Notes: generated from the letters alone by a model not told the origin. A DNA stretch of 64,000 bases from Botrytis cinerea B05.10 (GCF_000143535.2 NC_037322.1:2170001-2234000), one strand, 5' to 3'; positions 33,831-46,553 are shown, counted from the first letter of the stretch. Made by a program: numbers and translations.

Positions 33831-35731
33831 TTACAGTCTTTTGCCAAGGATCTTTACTCTGACCCCAAGACTATCTGGATGTGGCTCTCCGATGAAACAA
33901 TCCCGGACAGATTCAACATCACGTTCTCGCAAGGTATCATGTAGCTGTAGTTCATATCTTCTTAGCAATGTAGCTAGCACTACGTATAACTCGGTATAGG
34001 CAAATCTTGAGAAGTTACCAAAAGTCAGTTTTGATCAAGGAAAAATCGTAGCAGTAGCATACCTCATTCCCTGACACATCCGAGTACCCTTCCCAAAGGG
34101 CACAAAGTAACGTTCTGGGACAGGATCTTCTCCCAACCAGCGATTTGGATTAAATTTGTGTGTATTCTCATATATATTAGGATCAAGTAGAATATCGTGA
34201 ATCGTCATGCTTGTAGGCGTCTTACGATGAGTCAGCCAACCAATTACTCGATTACAAAAGGAAAAAATGCAGGACCTGCCATTGGTGGTATCTTCCAATT
34301 CTTATAAGCCAGCTCAGTATGAGCCATTAATGGCATTCTTGATGTGATAATTGCAGATATTCGTAATGCCTCCTTGACGGTTGCAACCTATTCTTGTGAG
34401 TTGTAGCTCAAATGAAAGGATTGGATGACTGTATGATACCAAGTAAGGAAGCCCTTCTAAAGCTTTTGCGGATGGTGAGATGGAGTAATCGGGCATTGCT
34501 ATATCTATTTCATCCCGTAATCGTCTTAAAATTTGACGGCCAGACAGTATATAGAACATGGCGATGCTCAGAGCGCGAGATGTGGTTTCGGCTGCTGCGG
34601 ATATCACCACAACTGCTTCGTGAGCAAGTCGTTTTGCCGATTTCTCATGAGCTGGTAGATTGCTATCCGATATGCATTGAAACAAGGCCATATTAAAAGA
34701 AGTTTCAAGAATTTTCTGCTTTTCTTGGCTCGCCTGTTGCTGGGATAAAAATCGCTCGGCAAAAGCTCGCATTTCCTATAGCATAGAACCATCGTGTCAG
34801 TACTGAGAAGTAAATTTCTTTATCCAGGAAATGGTACTCACAGCATGATAATGCACTAGTCTGGATAGTTCAGGCATGAAGAATCTTATAATTTTGATAG
34901 AAATGTAAAGAGCTACGGCCATCATCCAGGGAAACTGCTTCATCGGCGGCGTTATTCTGGCAACAGCCCTTATTGTTGCGCTCCAGTCGACTGCAAGCGT
35001 CTTGTTTTCTTGAAGATTCTTATTTTCCCCGAGCGCATACCTTGTGATTGTATCTGTGGTGAAGGCGAGGAAAGTAACGCGAAGGTCAATTATTTCTTTC
35101 GTACTCAAATACCGTTCAAATTGGTCCGAGAGGATTCGTACTTGATCCAGTATCAAAGGGTGGGCATCGGATATCGCACGTGTAGAGAGTAAATGACTAT
35201 TGGCAGCACGACGTTTTCTATGGATATCATGCTCAACTGTGCCAAAAGCTGCGGCAGGCGGTCAGATAAAATTGATTGTCTCCAAATTGGACAACTACTC
35301 ACTGCCCAAAGGTGCGCCAGCCATACTTGCAGCTGGCGGATATTTATCCCTTCTGGTAGGATTTCCAGCGTACAGTGTGTCAAACCAGTCAGGGTCTTGT
35401 ACGTGGAGCTCAAATGGATTTATTCTAACAATAGGTCCTAGCCAGTTAGCTTTCATCGATAACGATATCGATTATGATTGAATTTGGCAGCATTTTACTT
35501 ACCATATATTTCATGCATTCGCTGTATTTCCCAGGCAAATTACCCCCCATGGCCTTTCAGCAGGTCGAAGTAGAATTCATACCATTTTGTAAGAGCAGCG
35601 AGCTTAAGACCTGGAAATTTGGCCAAAGGATGTAGAAACAGACGATAGACAGATAAGACGGTGATATAGCAAACTAAAGTCGATATTATAGCAGCTGTAG
35701 GCCCGATAATGATTGTCTTCTGGGAAAGCAT
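33831..35731 (-). pseudogene. Cytochrome P450 with an in-frame nonsense codon
   Basis: Seven exons on the minus strand (35731-35503, 35437-35303, 35248-34842, 34775-34440, 34387-34280, 34220-34063, 34005-33831) give a 516-codon frame, the normal P450 length. An N-terminal membrane anchor (about 9-30) is followed by the Pro-rich hinge LHPLAKFPG, the I-helix AAAETTSRA, the K-helix E375-x-x-R378 in KEALR, and the heme loop FGKGTRMCQG with Cys454. All splice joins hold frame; one intron (34221-34279) would be GC-AG, with CTGAC branch point. A single TAA at 35540-35542 (codon 64), between KGHGG and FAWEIQRMHEIYG, breaks the frame; at this position relatives of the family commonly have Gln, so CAA-to-TAA is likely. 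No short intron can remove it. Microsomal monooxygenase, presumably for terpene tailoring, if ever functional. It could be an assembly error or a strain-specific null. Confidence 0.8.
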
Positions 35732-36948
35732 TGAAGTGTATGTGCAAGAGGAATTGATAGAACTAGAGAAAACGGGGTTTCTCTTCGCCAACTTTGACGT
35801 TCTTGACACATTGCTCTGTGCCGACTGAGCTGTATAAATCAGAAATGAGAATGCATAAAGCTCATGATAAAAGCATCTCCACTTGAACGAGAAAGCCAAC
35901 GGCTTCAAGATAGCTCGTGACTAAAGCGCAACGGGCTTGCATCCAAAAGCAACATTATTCCAGATATCCAGTCTGCAGTCAGCAATCTTTCTGCAACCTT
36001 CCGTATGTGACATATCACCACCCTAGACTACTAGTTGATAGTGGGTGCCTCTCTACGAAGTAAGAGATTTCATACGACTGGTCCCATTTTCGATTTTCAC
36101 CCCGCGTAGAGATTAAAAGAAACAAATCCAAAATCTGTTCACATTAGGGTTAGTTCGTGAAATTTGACCAATTAATTACCTTTGACGTGAAAGAGAGGCT
36201 GTTTCCCCCACCCGCGGTGACAATAGCCTTCTATCATATTATTAGTATTTATACAATCCAATTGTATTAATTGAGAAATCGTTAATTCTTTGTGAAGAAA
36301 TAAAGCCGAGGCCCGCGTTAGGCTCGAATTCAATGATGCGCACTTGGATCCTTCGATTTAACATCCCTTCCACCCACTTATAATAAGCAGTGATATTCTA
36401 CCCACTCCAAAGTAGGGTAGCAAGTGCAGGTCTTTTGCTTTGATAAGCTAATAAGTAAGGTGGTAAGGACGCCAAATGACCTTTTTGTTCAATAATCGAT
36501 CCACTTTCCTCCCTAAATCATACGGAGGTACATCGTGTACTAGATGTATCCCCTGATTAGCTCCTGCGTTTTCCTTTACAATTCATTGCAACAGCATATC
36601 AATTCAATTTATCAACAACCTAAATGAATTCGAAACACGGATCAATAAAATCCTAACGAGCACCAGAAAGTAACTAATGGTACTCAATTATGATTAAAAA
36701 TAATTTTTGAAATATTATGCCTTCGTAATATAATCTGATCATATTCGGATGAACTCTATTGAAGGCTAAAATAATAATTATTGTAATATTAGTGATTGTA
36801 GAAGACTTAGTCGGATTTAGCTATAGTCACAAGGTACTACTTATATTAGCCTATCATCGAAAATATACTAAAATTCAACAAAAACACTTTCAATTTAATA
36901 TAATTCTATAAAACTCTTTAGAAGTATTTTTTAGTTATTTCAATTATG
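35732..36948. other. P450 upstream region grading into AT-rich DNA
   Basis: No gene. The reading frame continues upstream of the chosen P450 start to 35908 but the added residues do not look like an anchor. From about 36230 rightward the sequence becomes AT-rich. Confidence 0.5.
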
Positions 36949-37374
36949 AATTCGTAGAAGCAAACGAAGTGGAAATGTACTCCATGTATGTATTATGTAA
37001 TCATATATCTATATAGTAGGCCATTTTCATATTTGCAGATTCATAAAACCCCTTCTGATTGGTCATAAGTAATTTGCCGATGCTAGGGCAGGGTTGTTCC
37101 AGCCGAACAAGGGAGAAAACTATACGAAATCATTTCAATCCAATATACAATCTTAAAAGGAAAGAAAATTCGATTGAAAAAGAAGTAATTAGATTAAAGC
37201 AATTGAAAGCTTTCTAATAATTTAATTAGTTTTAGAATAAACCTTATAATAGTAATAGAATCAATAGATTGAATGGATTGAGTTGAAAGGAGGTGTATTT
37301 AGAGGTGTATTAGTAAGCAGGGGGTGTAAATGCCTTAGGTATAATTGCTTTAGATGTTTTTCAATATTAGAATC

Positions 37375-37735
37375 TGAATTAGAATCTGAAAATAAGAAAG
37401 AGAATTAGAAAGAGAATTAAAAAGAGAATTAGAAAGGGAATTAGAATTAGAATTAGAAAGAGAATTAGGAAGAGAATTAGAAAGAGAATAAGAAAGGAGA
37501 ATAAGAGAAAGAATTAGAAAGAGAATTAGAAAGATAATAAGAGAGAGAATAAGAGAGAGAATAAGAGAGAGAATAAGAGAAGAGAATTAGAAAAGAGAAT
37601 AAGAGAGAGAATAAGAGAGAGAAGAGAATTAGAAAAGAGAACAAGAGAAGAGAATAAGAGAAGAGAATTAGAAAGAGAATTAGAAAGAGAATAAGAAAGA
37701 GAATTAGAAAAGAAAAGAGAATTAAGAGATTTTAA
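37375..37735. repeat. Purine-rich minisatellite
   Basis: About 360 bases of degenerate units of the form GAATTAGAAAGA / GAATAAGAGAGA, all purine plus T on the plus strand. Creates a spurious Ser/Leu-rich frame on the minus strand. A shorter relative is at about 49571-49700. Confidence 0.85.
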
Positions 37736-37743
37736 GATTTTAA

Positions 37744-39510
37744 TGTTACGGAACGTCAATGTAGGATTAACATCGGGCCAATCATTTATTTAATATAGAG
37801 TTTTCATATCATATATAACTTCACTCTAAAAAGAATTAAAAAGATTAATAAAAAGTCTTATATTCTCTTAAATCCTATAATACACTAGTCATTATCTTAC
37901 ATTAATTCTAACAATTCTTTTTATTCAATTCTTTTAAAACAAGCTGTTGATTAGTTTTTGGGAATAACTTCAAAAAGCTTCAAAAGCTTCAAAACTCCTT
38001 TAAACTACAATATACCTATAATACACTATCAACACACAAACAATAATATTCGAATCATTAAAATACTCTTTATTTTTATAAAATTGAATTAAAAGAATAT
38101 TAAAAAAGAAAGCTTTTATAAATCAAACTCTTTAGAAATATTTATAAAGTACCCTTATAATATATCTTCAATATCCTTTTGAAATGAAATAGAATAATTG
38201 AATAAAAGTTAGGAAAGAAAAGGAAAATATTGAAAAAAAGAATCTCTTTTTTGAAAAGCGAATCCTATTTTAGGTAGTGTTTGCGAGATGTTAGCAATAC
38301 ATTTAAATTTTATTATTGAGATAATAATATCTTTATATAATGCCTAAGGCCTCTTATATAGGGAAAAGTCTAGTTAGCTATTATGTGGCCAATTAGAATC
38401 CATTGGTGGAAGCTGGTTGCAAATGGCCGATATTATGTTGAATAGCTTATATCTAGTAAAAGATAAAATAGTATTTATACTGGAGTTGTTCACCTGGAAA
38501 CGCAAATAGGCCATTTTATAGGATTCCAGGCCTCTCAAGCATTCTCCGCATTTTATAGGATTTTATAGGATTTCAGGATTTCTCTTAGATTTCGAGGACT
38601 CAGCGGAAAGCCAGCGGAGCTCCGCATTTTACAGGATTTTACAGGATTCCAGGCCTCTCAAGCATTCTCCGCATTTTATAGGATTTTATAGGATTTCAGG
38701 ATTTCTCTTAGATTTCGAGGACTCAGCGGAAAGCCAGCGGAGCTCCGCATTTTACAGGATTTTACAGGATTTCAGGATTTCTCTTAGATTTCGAGGACTC
38801 AGCGGAAAGCCAGCGGAGCTCCGCATTTTACAGGATTTTACAGGATTCTATACATTTTATAGGATTTTATAGGATTTTCTGGATTTTGTGTTTGGCTAGT
38901 TTTATGCTAATGGAACACTATCGATTTCTAATTTTTCAGATTTTCAAGTTTTTATAGTTTTCAGGGATGAAAACCTAAAAAAGAAAGGCAATCCTATTAA
39001 ATACAAATCATCATTTTATTGAAAGCGAATCAATATCAATAAAATAAAAGGAAGGAAGTGGTTATTTTTTTGAATTTTTGAATTTTGAAGATTTTAAAGA
39101 TTTTAAAGGGTTTAGCTTTTAGCACTCTTGTATTACAATATAGTTCTTAGAATTATAAAGGAGCTGAATCTTATAAAATAAGGATGTAGGTATTGCAATA
39201 GGTTTATTACTATAGAATTTAATATGGTTTTAAAAGTATATTGATATAGTAAAAGGAATCTATCGAATAAGCTTTAAAACTTTTGAATTCTTTATAGTGT
39301 TTATGGTTTTTGGGGATGAAAGTCTTGAAGAAAAAGGCTCTATTATGGAATGTTAATGTAGGACCGATATCGGGTCAATCATTTATTTGATATAGAGTTT
39401 TTATATTATATATAGTTTCATTTTGAAAAGGATTAAGAAGATTAATGAAAAGTCTTATATTCTTCTGGATCCTATGATACGCTAGTTGTCACCTTGTATT
39501 GACTCTAATA
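37744..39510. mobile_element. Non-autonomous LTR retroelement with target duplication
   Basis: Two direct repeats of 170 bases (37744-37913 and 39341-39510) begin TGTTACGGAACG / TATTATGGAATG and end CTAACA / CTAATA; nearly all differences are C/T or G/A, as RIP would leave. The five bases before the first (TTTAA, 37739-37743) are repeated exactly after the second (39511-39515). The 1.4-kb interior has no coding frame; it is AT-rich except for an unmutated tandem repeat block. Strand cannot be set because no coding domain remains. Confidence 0.82.
38521..38866. repeat. Tandem repeat block inside the LTR element
   Basis: About two and a half copies of a unit near 123 bases containing CCAGGCCTCTCAAGCATTCT, repeated TTTTATAGGA steps and GAGGACTCAGCGGAAAGCCA. 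Copies are virtually identical to each other, unlike the surrounding RIP-worn DNA; the third copy lacks the first part of the unit. Confidence 0.85.
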
Positions 39511-39526
39511 TTTAAAGTTTATAAAC

Positions 39527-39750
<224 letters not shown>

Positions 39751-39935
39751 ATGCTTTTATACTTTATATTATATCTTATAAAGAATTATTTTTGAAACAA
39801 AAACTACAATTCCTTATATAAACATATTATTATTATTTATAAGAAAATCTCGAGCGTAGCGAGGGTCGGGGGTTTGAGGGCTGGCTTTTATAAAGATTAA
39901 AGAAATTAAACTAAAATTTTATAGTTATATTATAT

Positions 39936-40978
39936 ATTAAATATTAAAATCGATATTCAATTAAAAATAAGAAAGTTTATATAAGTAGAATAGTTTTCAA
40001 TTATACAAGCCGTCGGGGGAAAAGAATCTCTCAGACTGTAGATTCATGATAGCTTTTTTTCTTTCTTTCTTAGTTTTGAAATAACAAATATTTTTTTATA
40101 GATTTAAAGTCTTTTTAATTATCTAATGCTTTTTTGATATTTTCTAATTGAATCTCTGATGTTTATGTTGTTATTATAATATTTAAAAATAGGTGATTTG
40201 ATACATTTTAAAATGATTCACTTGGTGATATAATATGCTTAATAATAAACTATGTTATACTTATTATGGAATTTCATAGACTCACTAGACATGATACCAT
40301 TGACAAGCATTAAAAAAATATTATTGTTGCATTGCATCACCAATTCGATGATGTAACTCCAGGTGGAGTCTCCTTGGCCGCATCTGATTGCCCTTCAATT
40401 GTCTTCCGCTGCATCCCAAGAACAACCGATCTGCCGGACTTACTGGACTATCACACTTCTGCTGCACCATCGCTACCCCTAAGAGGTGGTGGCGGGAGTT
40501 GCATAATCGGGCGAACTTTCTCCGTACTCCGCTGTGGCATGTAAAAGTATTGACTTGATCATGCTGTGCCTCCATGCTGCTCTTGGTTCTCAAGTGCTAT
40601 CCATGTATCTTTGAAACGAAAGCTGACCGGTTTTAATGTACTGGGGACATCACAGGCCTAGGTAGGATCTTTCCTGGCTTTCTTTAATTACATGTGCAGT
40701 CGCTTCTTAATTTCAATATCGGAGAGATTGAGCGGCTAAAATGATGACATCTTTCCTCAAATAATCCACTCAGGAGTCAATAGCCCTGCAGACGAGGAAT
40801 ATAATTTCAGTTCCTCCAAGCATCCCACCAGATTGGGGGTGGTAATCTTTTGTTACATCAAAGGCGATAGGTGTATTCCAACATGTTAGATACAGTAGAT
40901 CTAAGGGTCTGGTATATGTACAGAATGGATAGCCAGAGTGAGTGCGGTATATTAGCCCACTATTGAGAGAGCCATTTG
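39936..40978. other. AT-rich to normal transition, no gene
   Basis: From about 40330 base composition returns to genic levels. The frames at 40321-40593 (minus) and 40332-40544 (plus) overlap in antisense and have no motif. The right end is the promoter side of the rhodopsin-like gene. Confidence 0.45.
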
Positions 40979-42302
40979 ATGGGTCTCCTTCCAGAAAAGA
41001 TGATTCTGGATTCGCAACATTCTCGCGTCTTCAAATCGCAAATGGGTTTCGAAGCTCGGCAAGAGTCGCCAAACTCCAACCGCGGGCTCAACGACCGTGG
41101 AGCACAAGTCATTATCATTGTAGCAGTGTTCTGGACGATCGCAACGATATCTGTTGTACTGCGACTTCATGCTCGTCGTATGAAAAGAATCGCGTTCATG
41201 ATTGAAGACTGGCTGGTGGTAGGAGCGTTAGTAAGCGTCCCCCACAGACTCTCAGAAGAAAATTGACTAATTAGCCGCAGGTAATCTTTTATGGGTTTGG
41301 GAGTGGAGACATAATGCTAGTCGTTTTTGGGGGTTCTGGATGGCATGTGGATCAATTGAATCCCGCACAGCTCAAGACAGCTCAAAAGGTATCAACCAAC
41401 TCACTATACATCAATTAAAAGTGCAAGAGTAGGCTGACATCTATCATCAGGTCTTGCTTGCAAATCAAATGCTGTATGGTGTTGGGCTTGGATTAATCAA
41501 ATGTAGTATCACCATCATGCTGATCAGGATATTTGCGGTCCCGAGATTCAGACTCGCAGGATACTTTGTCTTGGCAATGTGCATCTCATGGACCGTAATG
41601 ACAATCCTGATAGCTTTCCTGATCTGCCGTCCATTGGGCTACAATTGGAATCTTCAACCCACTGCTGGGCATTGTGGGAATACGATATCTGCCTATACAG
41701 CCGTTGGTATTGTAGATATCATCACGGATATGATGATTCTTTTACTTCCCCAACCTATCATTTGGAGGCTACAAATGCCAACGGCAAATAAAATAGCACT
41801 TGCAGCCTTGATGTGTTTTGGTTTGTTGTAAGTCTTCATTCATTTCGGTACAAATCACGAGTTAACTTTGAGCAGTACTATCTCTATGAGCGTTGCACGA
41901 GTGATAACAATTCTAAATACCGATTTCTCGGATTTTACTTACAATCTTTACAATTATATCTGGCCCGTGATAGAGTTCGGTGTTGCTATCTTCGTTTGCT
42001 GCGGTCCCTTGTTGCGTCCTATCTTGACCCCCATTATTGGGGCTCTTGCCTCGATCAGAACTCGACTGGAGTCAAAACAGGATTCAAGAAGACAGAGTTC
42101 GACGATCAAAAGAGGGGGCCACCGTGGATTCAGTCAATTGGATGAAGATGGTTTGCCCCTTCGGCCGATCGCGAAAGGAACGCACACCAACACTATTAGC
42201 GCCACCATCGACACCCGGAAGAACGGAACAGGCACTTCCGGCAACGCTGGATCTTCTGATAATACGGCCATTGTGGTAGAGACTGCTTGGGATTGTGCAT
42301 AA
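40979..42302 (+). CDS. Fung_rhodopsin/PTH11-like integral membrane protein
   Basis: Four exons (40979-41230, 41281-41388, 41451-41827, 41876-42302) join in frame to 387 residues with six to seven hydrophobic helices: VIIIVAVFWTIATISVVLRL, the region around IEDWLVVGAL, LANQMLYGVGLGLIKCSITI, GYFVLAMCISWTVMTILIAF, AYTAVGIVDIITDMMILLLP, ANKIALAALMCFGLL and YIWPVIEFGVAIFVCCGPLL. The Asp-Trp pair after helix 2, the LIKCSI and LPQPIIWRLQMP elements and the final WPVIEFGVAIFVCCGPLLRP are the hallmarks of the fungal 'rhodopsin' family common near secondary-metabolite genes. Despite the name these lack a retinal-binding Lys motif and their function is unknown; some relatives are PTH11-type receptors. 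The C-terminal tail is polar. Three in-frame ATGs (40979, 41000, 41042) are possible starts; the longest is given. Confidence 0.83.
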
Positions 42303-44163
42303 TCTCCAGCATTTCTCTAATTTGGGATCGGTGATGAACTGCCAATTTGATTAGCAGGTAGGGTTCTAGGCACTAGCTAGGATAAGAGAATGAGCACTAG
42401 CACGATGTGGGAATGAGTAGAAGATAATTATGTGAAGTTATTATCAAGATGCATGTCTGGCAACTTGCAAGGGGCCTTTGGAAACACCTTTCTAGTGTCT
42501 AGAATCCAGTGTAAGAACACTTTTGTAACGCTAAGTATGGTCCCCTCAGGATCAACAATCCAATGTTTCTTTGCGTTAATTGTAGGGATAGCAAACCTAT
42601 AGCTACTACGTAGGGTGCTTTAGGATCCGCACCACCAGTGGGTGCACAGACTCACGGGACACTTCCAAATTTTCAATATTTTTCATAAATTCATTCTTCA
42701 ATTGTTTGATATCAAAATTTGTATTTTGATTATTTTATCTTTATTCAAGAACTACAACAATTTTTAAAATAAATGATTCAATATATCAAAAGATATTTAC
42801 ACGTTGATTTTTGTACTGTCCCGTGAGTCTGTGCACCCACTGGTGCACCAACCATTTAGAAGCCCCACCATTTCTCTGGGGATATTGGCTTGCAAGGCTG
42901 GATGGAGTGAATCAGCCCATAATTCTAATGTACTAGCGTATGTAATATGGAAGTGGGGTTTCATCACGGACTTATATCATGGTTAGAATACTATTTGTCA
43001 TACTACCTATTGTCAAAACTGGTGAACCAAAAGTTAGTCTCCATTTTTCTCGCTTCTCCACGAATTAACAACAAAAAACGGATAAAACCCCTGTAAAAAC
43101 AATCCACTTTGCTGATAGATACCAATCACATATATCGCTCAAGCAACTTATAGTCTAGCTTTAGACGAACTGGTGTCTGGCCGACCTCTGTTTTCCGAAT
43201 TTTGAAGATACCTGCACACAAACTAAACAATCTCGAATACGAATAAAATAGAGCTGACAGCAAATGAAAGTACTGAAAGTGCCTCGAAATTGAACACCCC
43301 TGAGAATCATGCACTGTCACTGATTTCAGTTTCCTCCCCTAGCTTATCACACTTAATCGGGGTTTTGCTAGCCCTATATCGAGCCTAGTCTTTGTCGCTT
43401 AGACGGGAGTATCGGCAACAACGAGCCATGACAAATAAAGAACTGACCCACTTTGTAAATGTTTCCATCCCATCATACATTCTGTTTCTGTTGCTTCATT
43501 TCTCAGGGGAAGAAAAGTCTAAGATTGTCGGGGTCGGCTAGTGATCGCAATGAGTGGGTTTCGTACTAGTTTTCCAATACCCATACCCAAGTCATTATTA
43601 ATAAGCAGCCAATCAGAGGCTCCGATATTTAGCTTTTATAAATAATTCAAAATATCTGTTTATGCTTACAGATATTTGTATATATTTATATTAAATATAC
43701 AATTTGAAAAACAGATAGATAGTCTTTGCAATTTATATATATTTTGTATACAAAAACTAAACAAATTATAAAGTTTTTAGATTTTAATATTTTTGTTCTT
43801 TATAAAACTAGAATTAATATCAATATTTATTGAAATAAATTTAAATCTTAAAGTAATAAAACTCATCAAATAATAGTTATATTGTATATGTTTTAATTAC
43901 TCAATTTACAAACATGAGGTTTCATTATTCATATTCAATTGTTGATTAATATATCTAGCTTTTTTATCTCTTAAGTCATTTATATTTATGGATACCCGTA
44001 GCCAGCCGTACTACCCAAGCTACCCATTGCGACCACTAGGGCCGGGGCAGAATCTTATTTAAGTGAGAAAAGATTATAGGACAGGGCCTCTCTCCCCCTA
44101 CGATATATACTGAGGAACAGATCGCCTTGCAATCACGGCTAGTTCACGGTTAACTGATCAGCC
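42303..44163. other. Intergenic region with MITE and AT-rich patch
   Basis: No supportable gene. Contains the inverted-repeat element at 42634-42844 and a strongly AT-rich stretch at about 43620-43990. The last 150 bases form the promoter of the first GMC oxidoreductase. Confidence 0.5.
42634..42844. mobile_element. MITE with perfect 28-bp terminal inverted repeats
   Basis: Positions 42634-42661 and 42817-42844 are perfect reverse complements over 28 bases (outer end ACCAGTGGGTGCACAGAC). The five bases GCACC flank the element on both sides (42629-42633 and 42845-42849), which may be a target duplication. The 155-base interior is AT-rich and non-coding, so it would depend on a transposase elsewhere. 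Confidence 0.85.
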
Positions 44164-45935
44164 ATGGCAGAAAACTCGAACTACCATTACATTATAGTCG
44201 GTGGCGGTATTGCCGGCTCGGTATTAGCATCTCGCCTTCACGAAAAGCATCCTGCTTTGGCCATTCTTCTCATAGAGGCAGGACCAGATGTCACCAATAA
44301 TCCGTTGGTGACCGACTCAGCGAACGGACCATTCCTCGTAGGCTCCGAATTAGATTGGGGATACCCTACGGTTCCACAGCGTCATCTAAACAACAGAGTC
44401 TTGCCAAATAACGCAGGAAAAGCTCTAGGTGGAGGATCAGCTATCAACGCAGGTAAGTTCATATTCGAAATATGCTACCGATCTTGAATTGTGCTGAGAT
44501 CCCATTCAGGTGGGTGGATACGCGGCGACGCAAATGATTACAATGCGTGGGGAAAGCTGGTCAATGATCCCAGATGGAGCTATGATGGACTTCTACCATA
44601 CTTTCGTCGGACCGAACATTATCACAAGCCAGGCCTTGAGACCCAACATGGCTATGAAGGGCCTCTTTACACCCAATCGGCCTCATCTACCAGCCGTAAT
44701 TATCCTTTGCGCGAAAATATTCGAAGGGCATGGGAGTCCGTAGGCGTTGAGTATAACAGCGATGCTAATTCAGGTTCACCCCAGGGACTTGGAGAGCTCG
44801 TGGAAAATCGCAAAAATGGCCAACGACAAGTTGCGAGCGCAGTTTATCCACTCACTGGTACTCACGTAATGACTTCGACCCTAGTGGCACGCGTGCTCAC
44901 CGATACCCGGGAATCGACTCCAAAGGCCACAGGCGTTGAACTCGCAGACGGCAGGAAAATTACTGCCATTAAGGAAATCATTCTCTCGGCTGGTGCATAC
45001 CGCACCCCTCAGATCTTGTTGCTCTCCGGAATTGGGCCTTCAGAAGAATTAGAGAAGCATAGTATTGATCAAATAGTTGATGCGCCTCACGTCGGACAAA
45101 ATTTGCATGATCACATGTCCGTAGCTCAATGGTGGAAATTGAAAAACCCAGAAGCTGGATATGCTCTCGGATCCCCCTTATTTAACAATCCCAACTTTGC
45201 AAAAGGTACACCTTTAGATTGGGTCGTTACATGCGGAGTGCCTCTTGAGGGACTCAAAGCCGCTTTGGCCAAAGATGAGGGGACAGTAGATAATTCTCAC
45301 CCGCTTCTTAGCCCAGCCCGGTCTCATGTAGAATGCTTGACTGTCTACGTTGGAGCAAATAAATTCGAGCCCGTCATACCTATGGACGGAAGCCACATCA
45401 CGACAGTAGTTCTTGGTGGTCTTCCGACTTCGAGGGGAATCGTCAAATTGGCATCGATTGATCCGACCGTAGCACCAATCATCGATCCAAATTATTTCTC
45501 GACGGAAGCTGATCGATATGTGTTGCGCACAGGACTGAGAAAAACGATGGAGGTCATGTTAGACACCACAGAAGGGCAGAATCTGATAGAGACGGAAACT
45601 GTAGCGTCAGGAGAGAAACCATTAGATTGGATGGCCAGGGATGATGAGATTGACGAACGCATCAAAGCACGTGGAAAGTACGTACATCTTTTATTCATCT
45701 AAAAGGAATCTGCATTAACTTTATCAACAGGACTGTCTATCACCCTGCCGGAACTGCTGCTATGGGTCGAGTCGTAGATGGCAATTTGCGTGTATACGGA
45801 GTCCAAGGACTACGTGTCGTTGATGCTAGTGTAATCCCTTTGCCTATTACGGCTCATTATCAAGCTTGCACTTATGCTCTCTCTGAGCAAGCAGCTGAAA
45901 TTATTGGGTCTAGCTTTGAATCTTGTGCGAATTAG
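44164..45935 (+). CDS. GMC-family FAD-dependent oxidoreductase (intracellular form)
   Basis: Three exons (44164-44452, 44510-45677, 45731-45935) join in frame to 553 residues. The ADP-binding fold IIVGGGIAGSVLASRL is at about 10-25; the GMC signature 1 region (GKALGGGSAINAGGWIRG) crosses the first intron; signature 2 reads ILSAGAYRTPQILLLSGIGP. The C-terminal catalytic pair is His490 (VYHPAGTAAMG) and His528 (ITAHYQ). GMC enzymes oxidise alcohols (glucose, choline, aryl and terpene alcohols) using FAD. There is no signal peptide, so it is likely cytosolic or peroxisomal. Start codon context GCCATGG is strong. A second, secreted-type GMC gene follows 620 bases downstream on the same strand, and a terpene cyclase/P450 pair lies to the left, so a role in product oxidation is plausible but inferred. 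Confidence 0.9.
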
Positions 45936-46553
45936 ATGGACTAAACAGTGAGACAGGCAGGCAACATTTTGGTTCTAAGAGCCCGTAAGGTTGATGTAGT
46001 TTCCCATCTATTAAATAGTATTTACTTCCTCGAGAAATTAAAGAATTGCAGTATTTCGGGGCAGTGAAAGCCCTGCAAGAATTGAGCTTAGACGAATCCA
46101 TGTGATGATATACAAAATCTAATGGAGTATTTCCACCCAAAGATTTGTGGCAATAACAGAATATTATTCCGTGCATCCATCTTGCAAGATATGCCACAAA
46201 GAGATGCAATCCAGGTGATACATAACGCGAGAGATTGTTTGAAAAGACTATTGTTTACAAGGATCCCAGTAAAGGTTTGATTGATCCGAAAAATTTAGTG
46301 GATTCGATGTATTTAGCGCGGAAATGTTGCTGGAAAGTAACGTGGTTCACATGGATGCCCGGGACTACTAAGTACTTCGATGCAACCTAAAATCCATTGG
46401 ATTTCATGCCTGTAATCAGCCCATTCATTTCAATTAATCCCATCATTGAATTGTGAATTGACATAGTATATAAGGGATGCAAATTGTATTGAAATTGCTC
46501 GATCGATCAATTTCTCTTATATGAGATACGAATTACTCTATTCTTTCTCAATC
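45936..46553. other. Intergenic region between the two GMC genes
   Basis: No supportable gene. Its right end has a TATA element ahead of the second GMC gene. Confidence 0.5.
46467..46474 (+). promoter_or_regulatory. TATA box of the second GMC gene
   Basis: TATATAAG 87 bases before the chosen start codon at 46554. Placement is right for a fungal TATA promoter. Confidence 0.4.

Noticed and set aside
35732..35908. Upstream in-frame extension of the P450 gene
   Set aside because: The added residues do not resemble a P450 N-terminus, while the ATG at 35731 leads directly into the membrane anchor.
37526..37759. 77-codon Ser/Leu-rich minus-strand frame
   Set aside because: It is a translation of the purine-rich minisatellite.
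40321..40593. Overlapping frames on both strands in GC-normal DNA
   Set aside because: No motif, signal or intron-linked extension on either strand.
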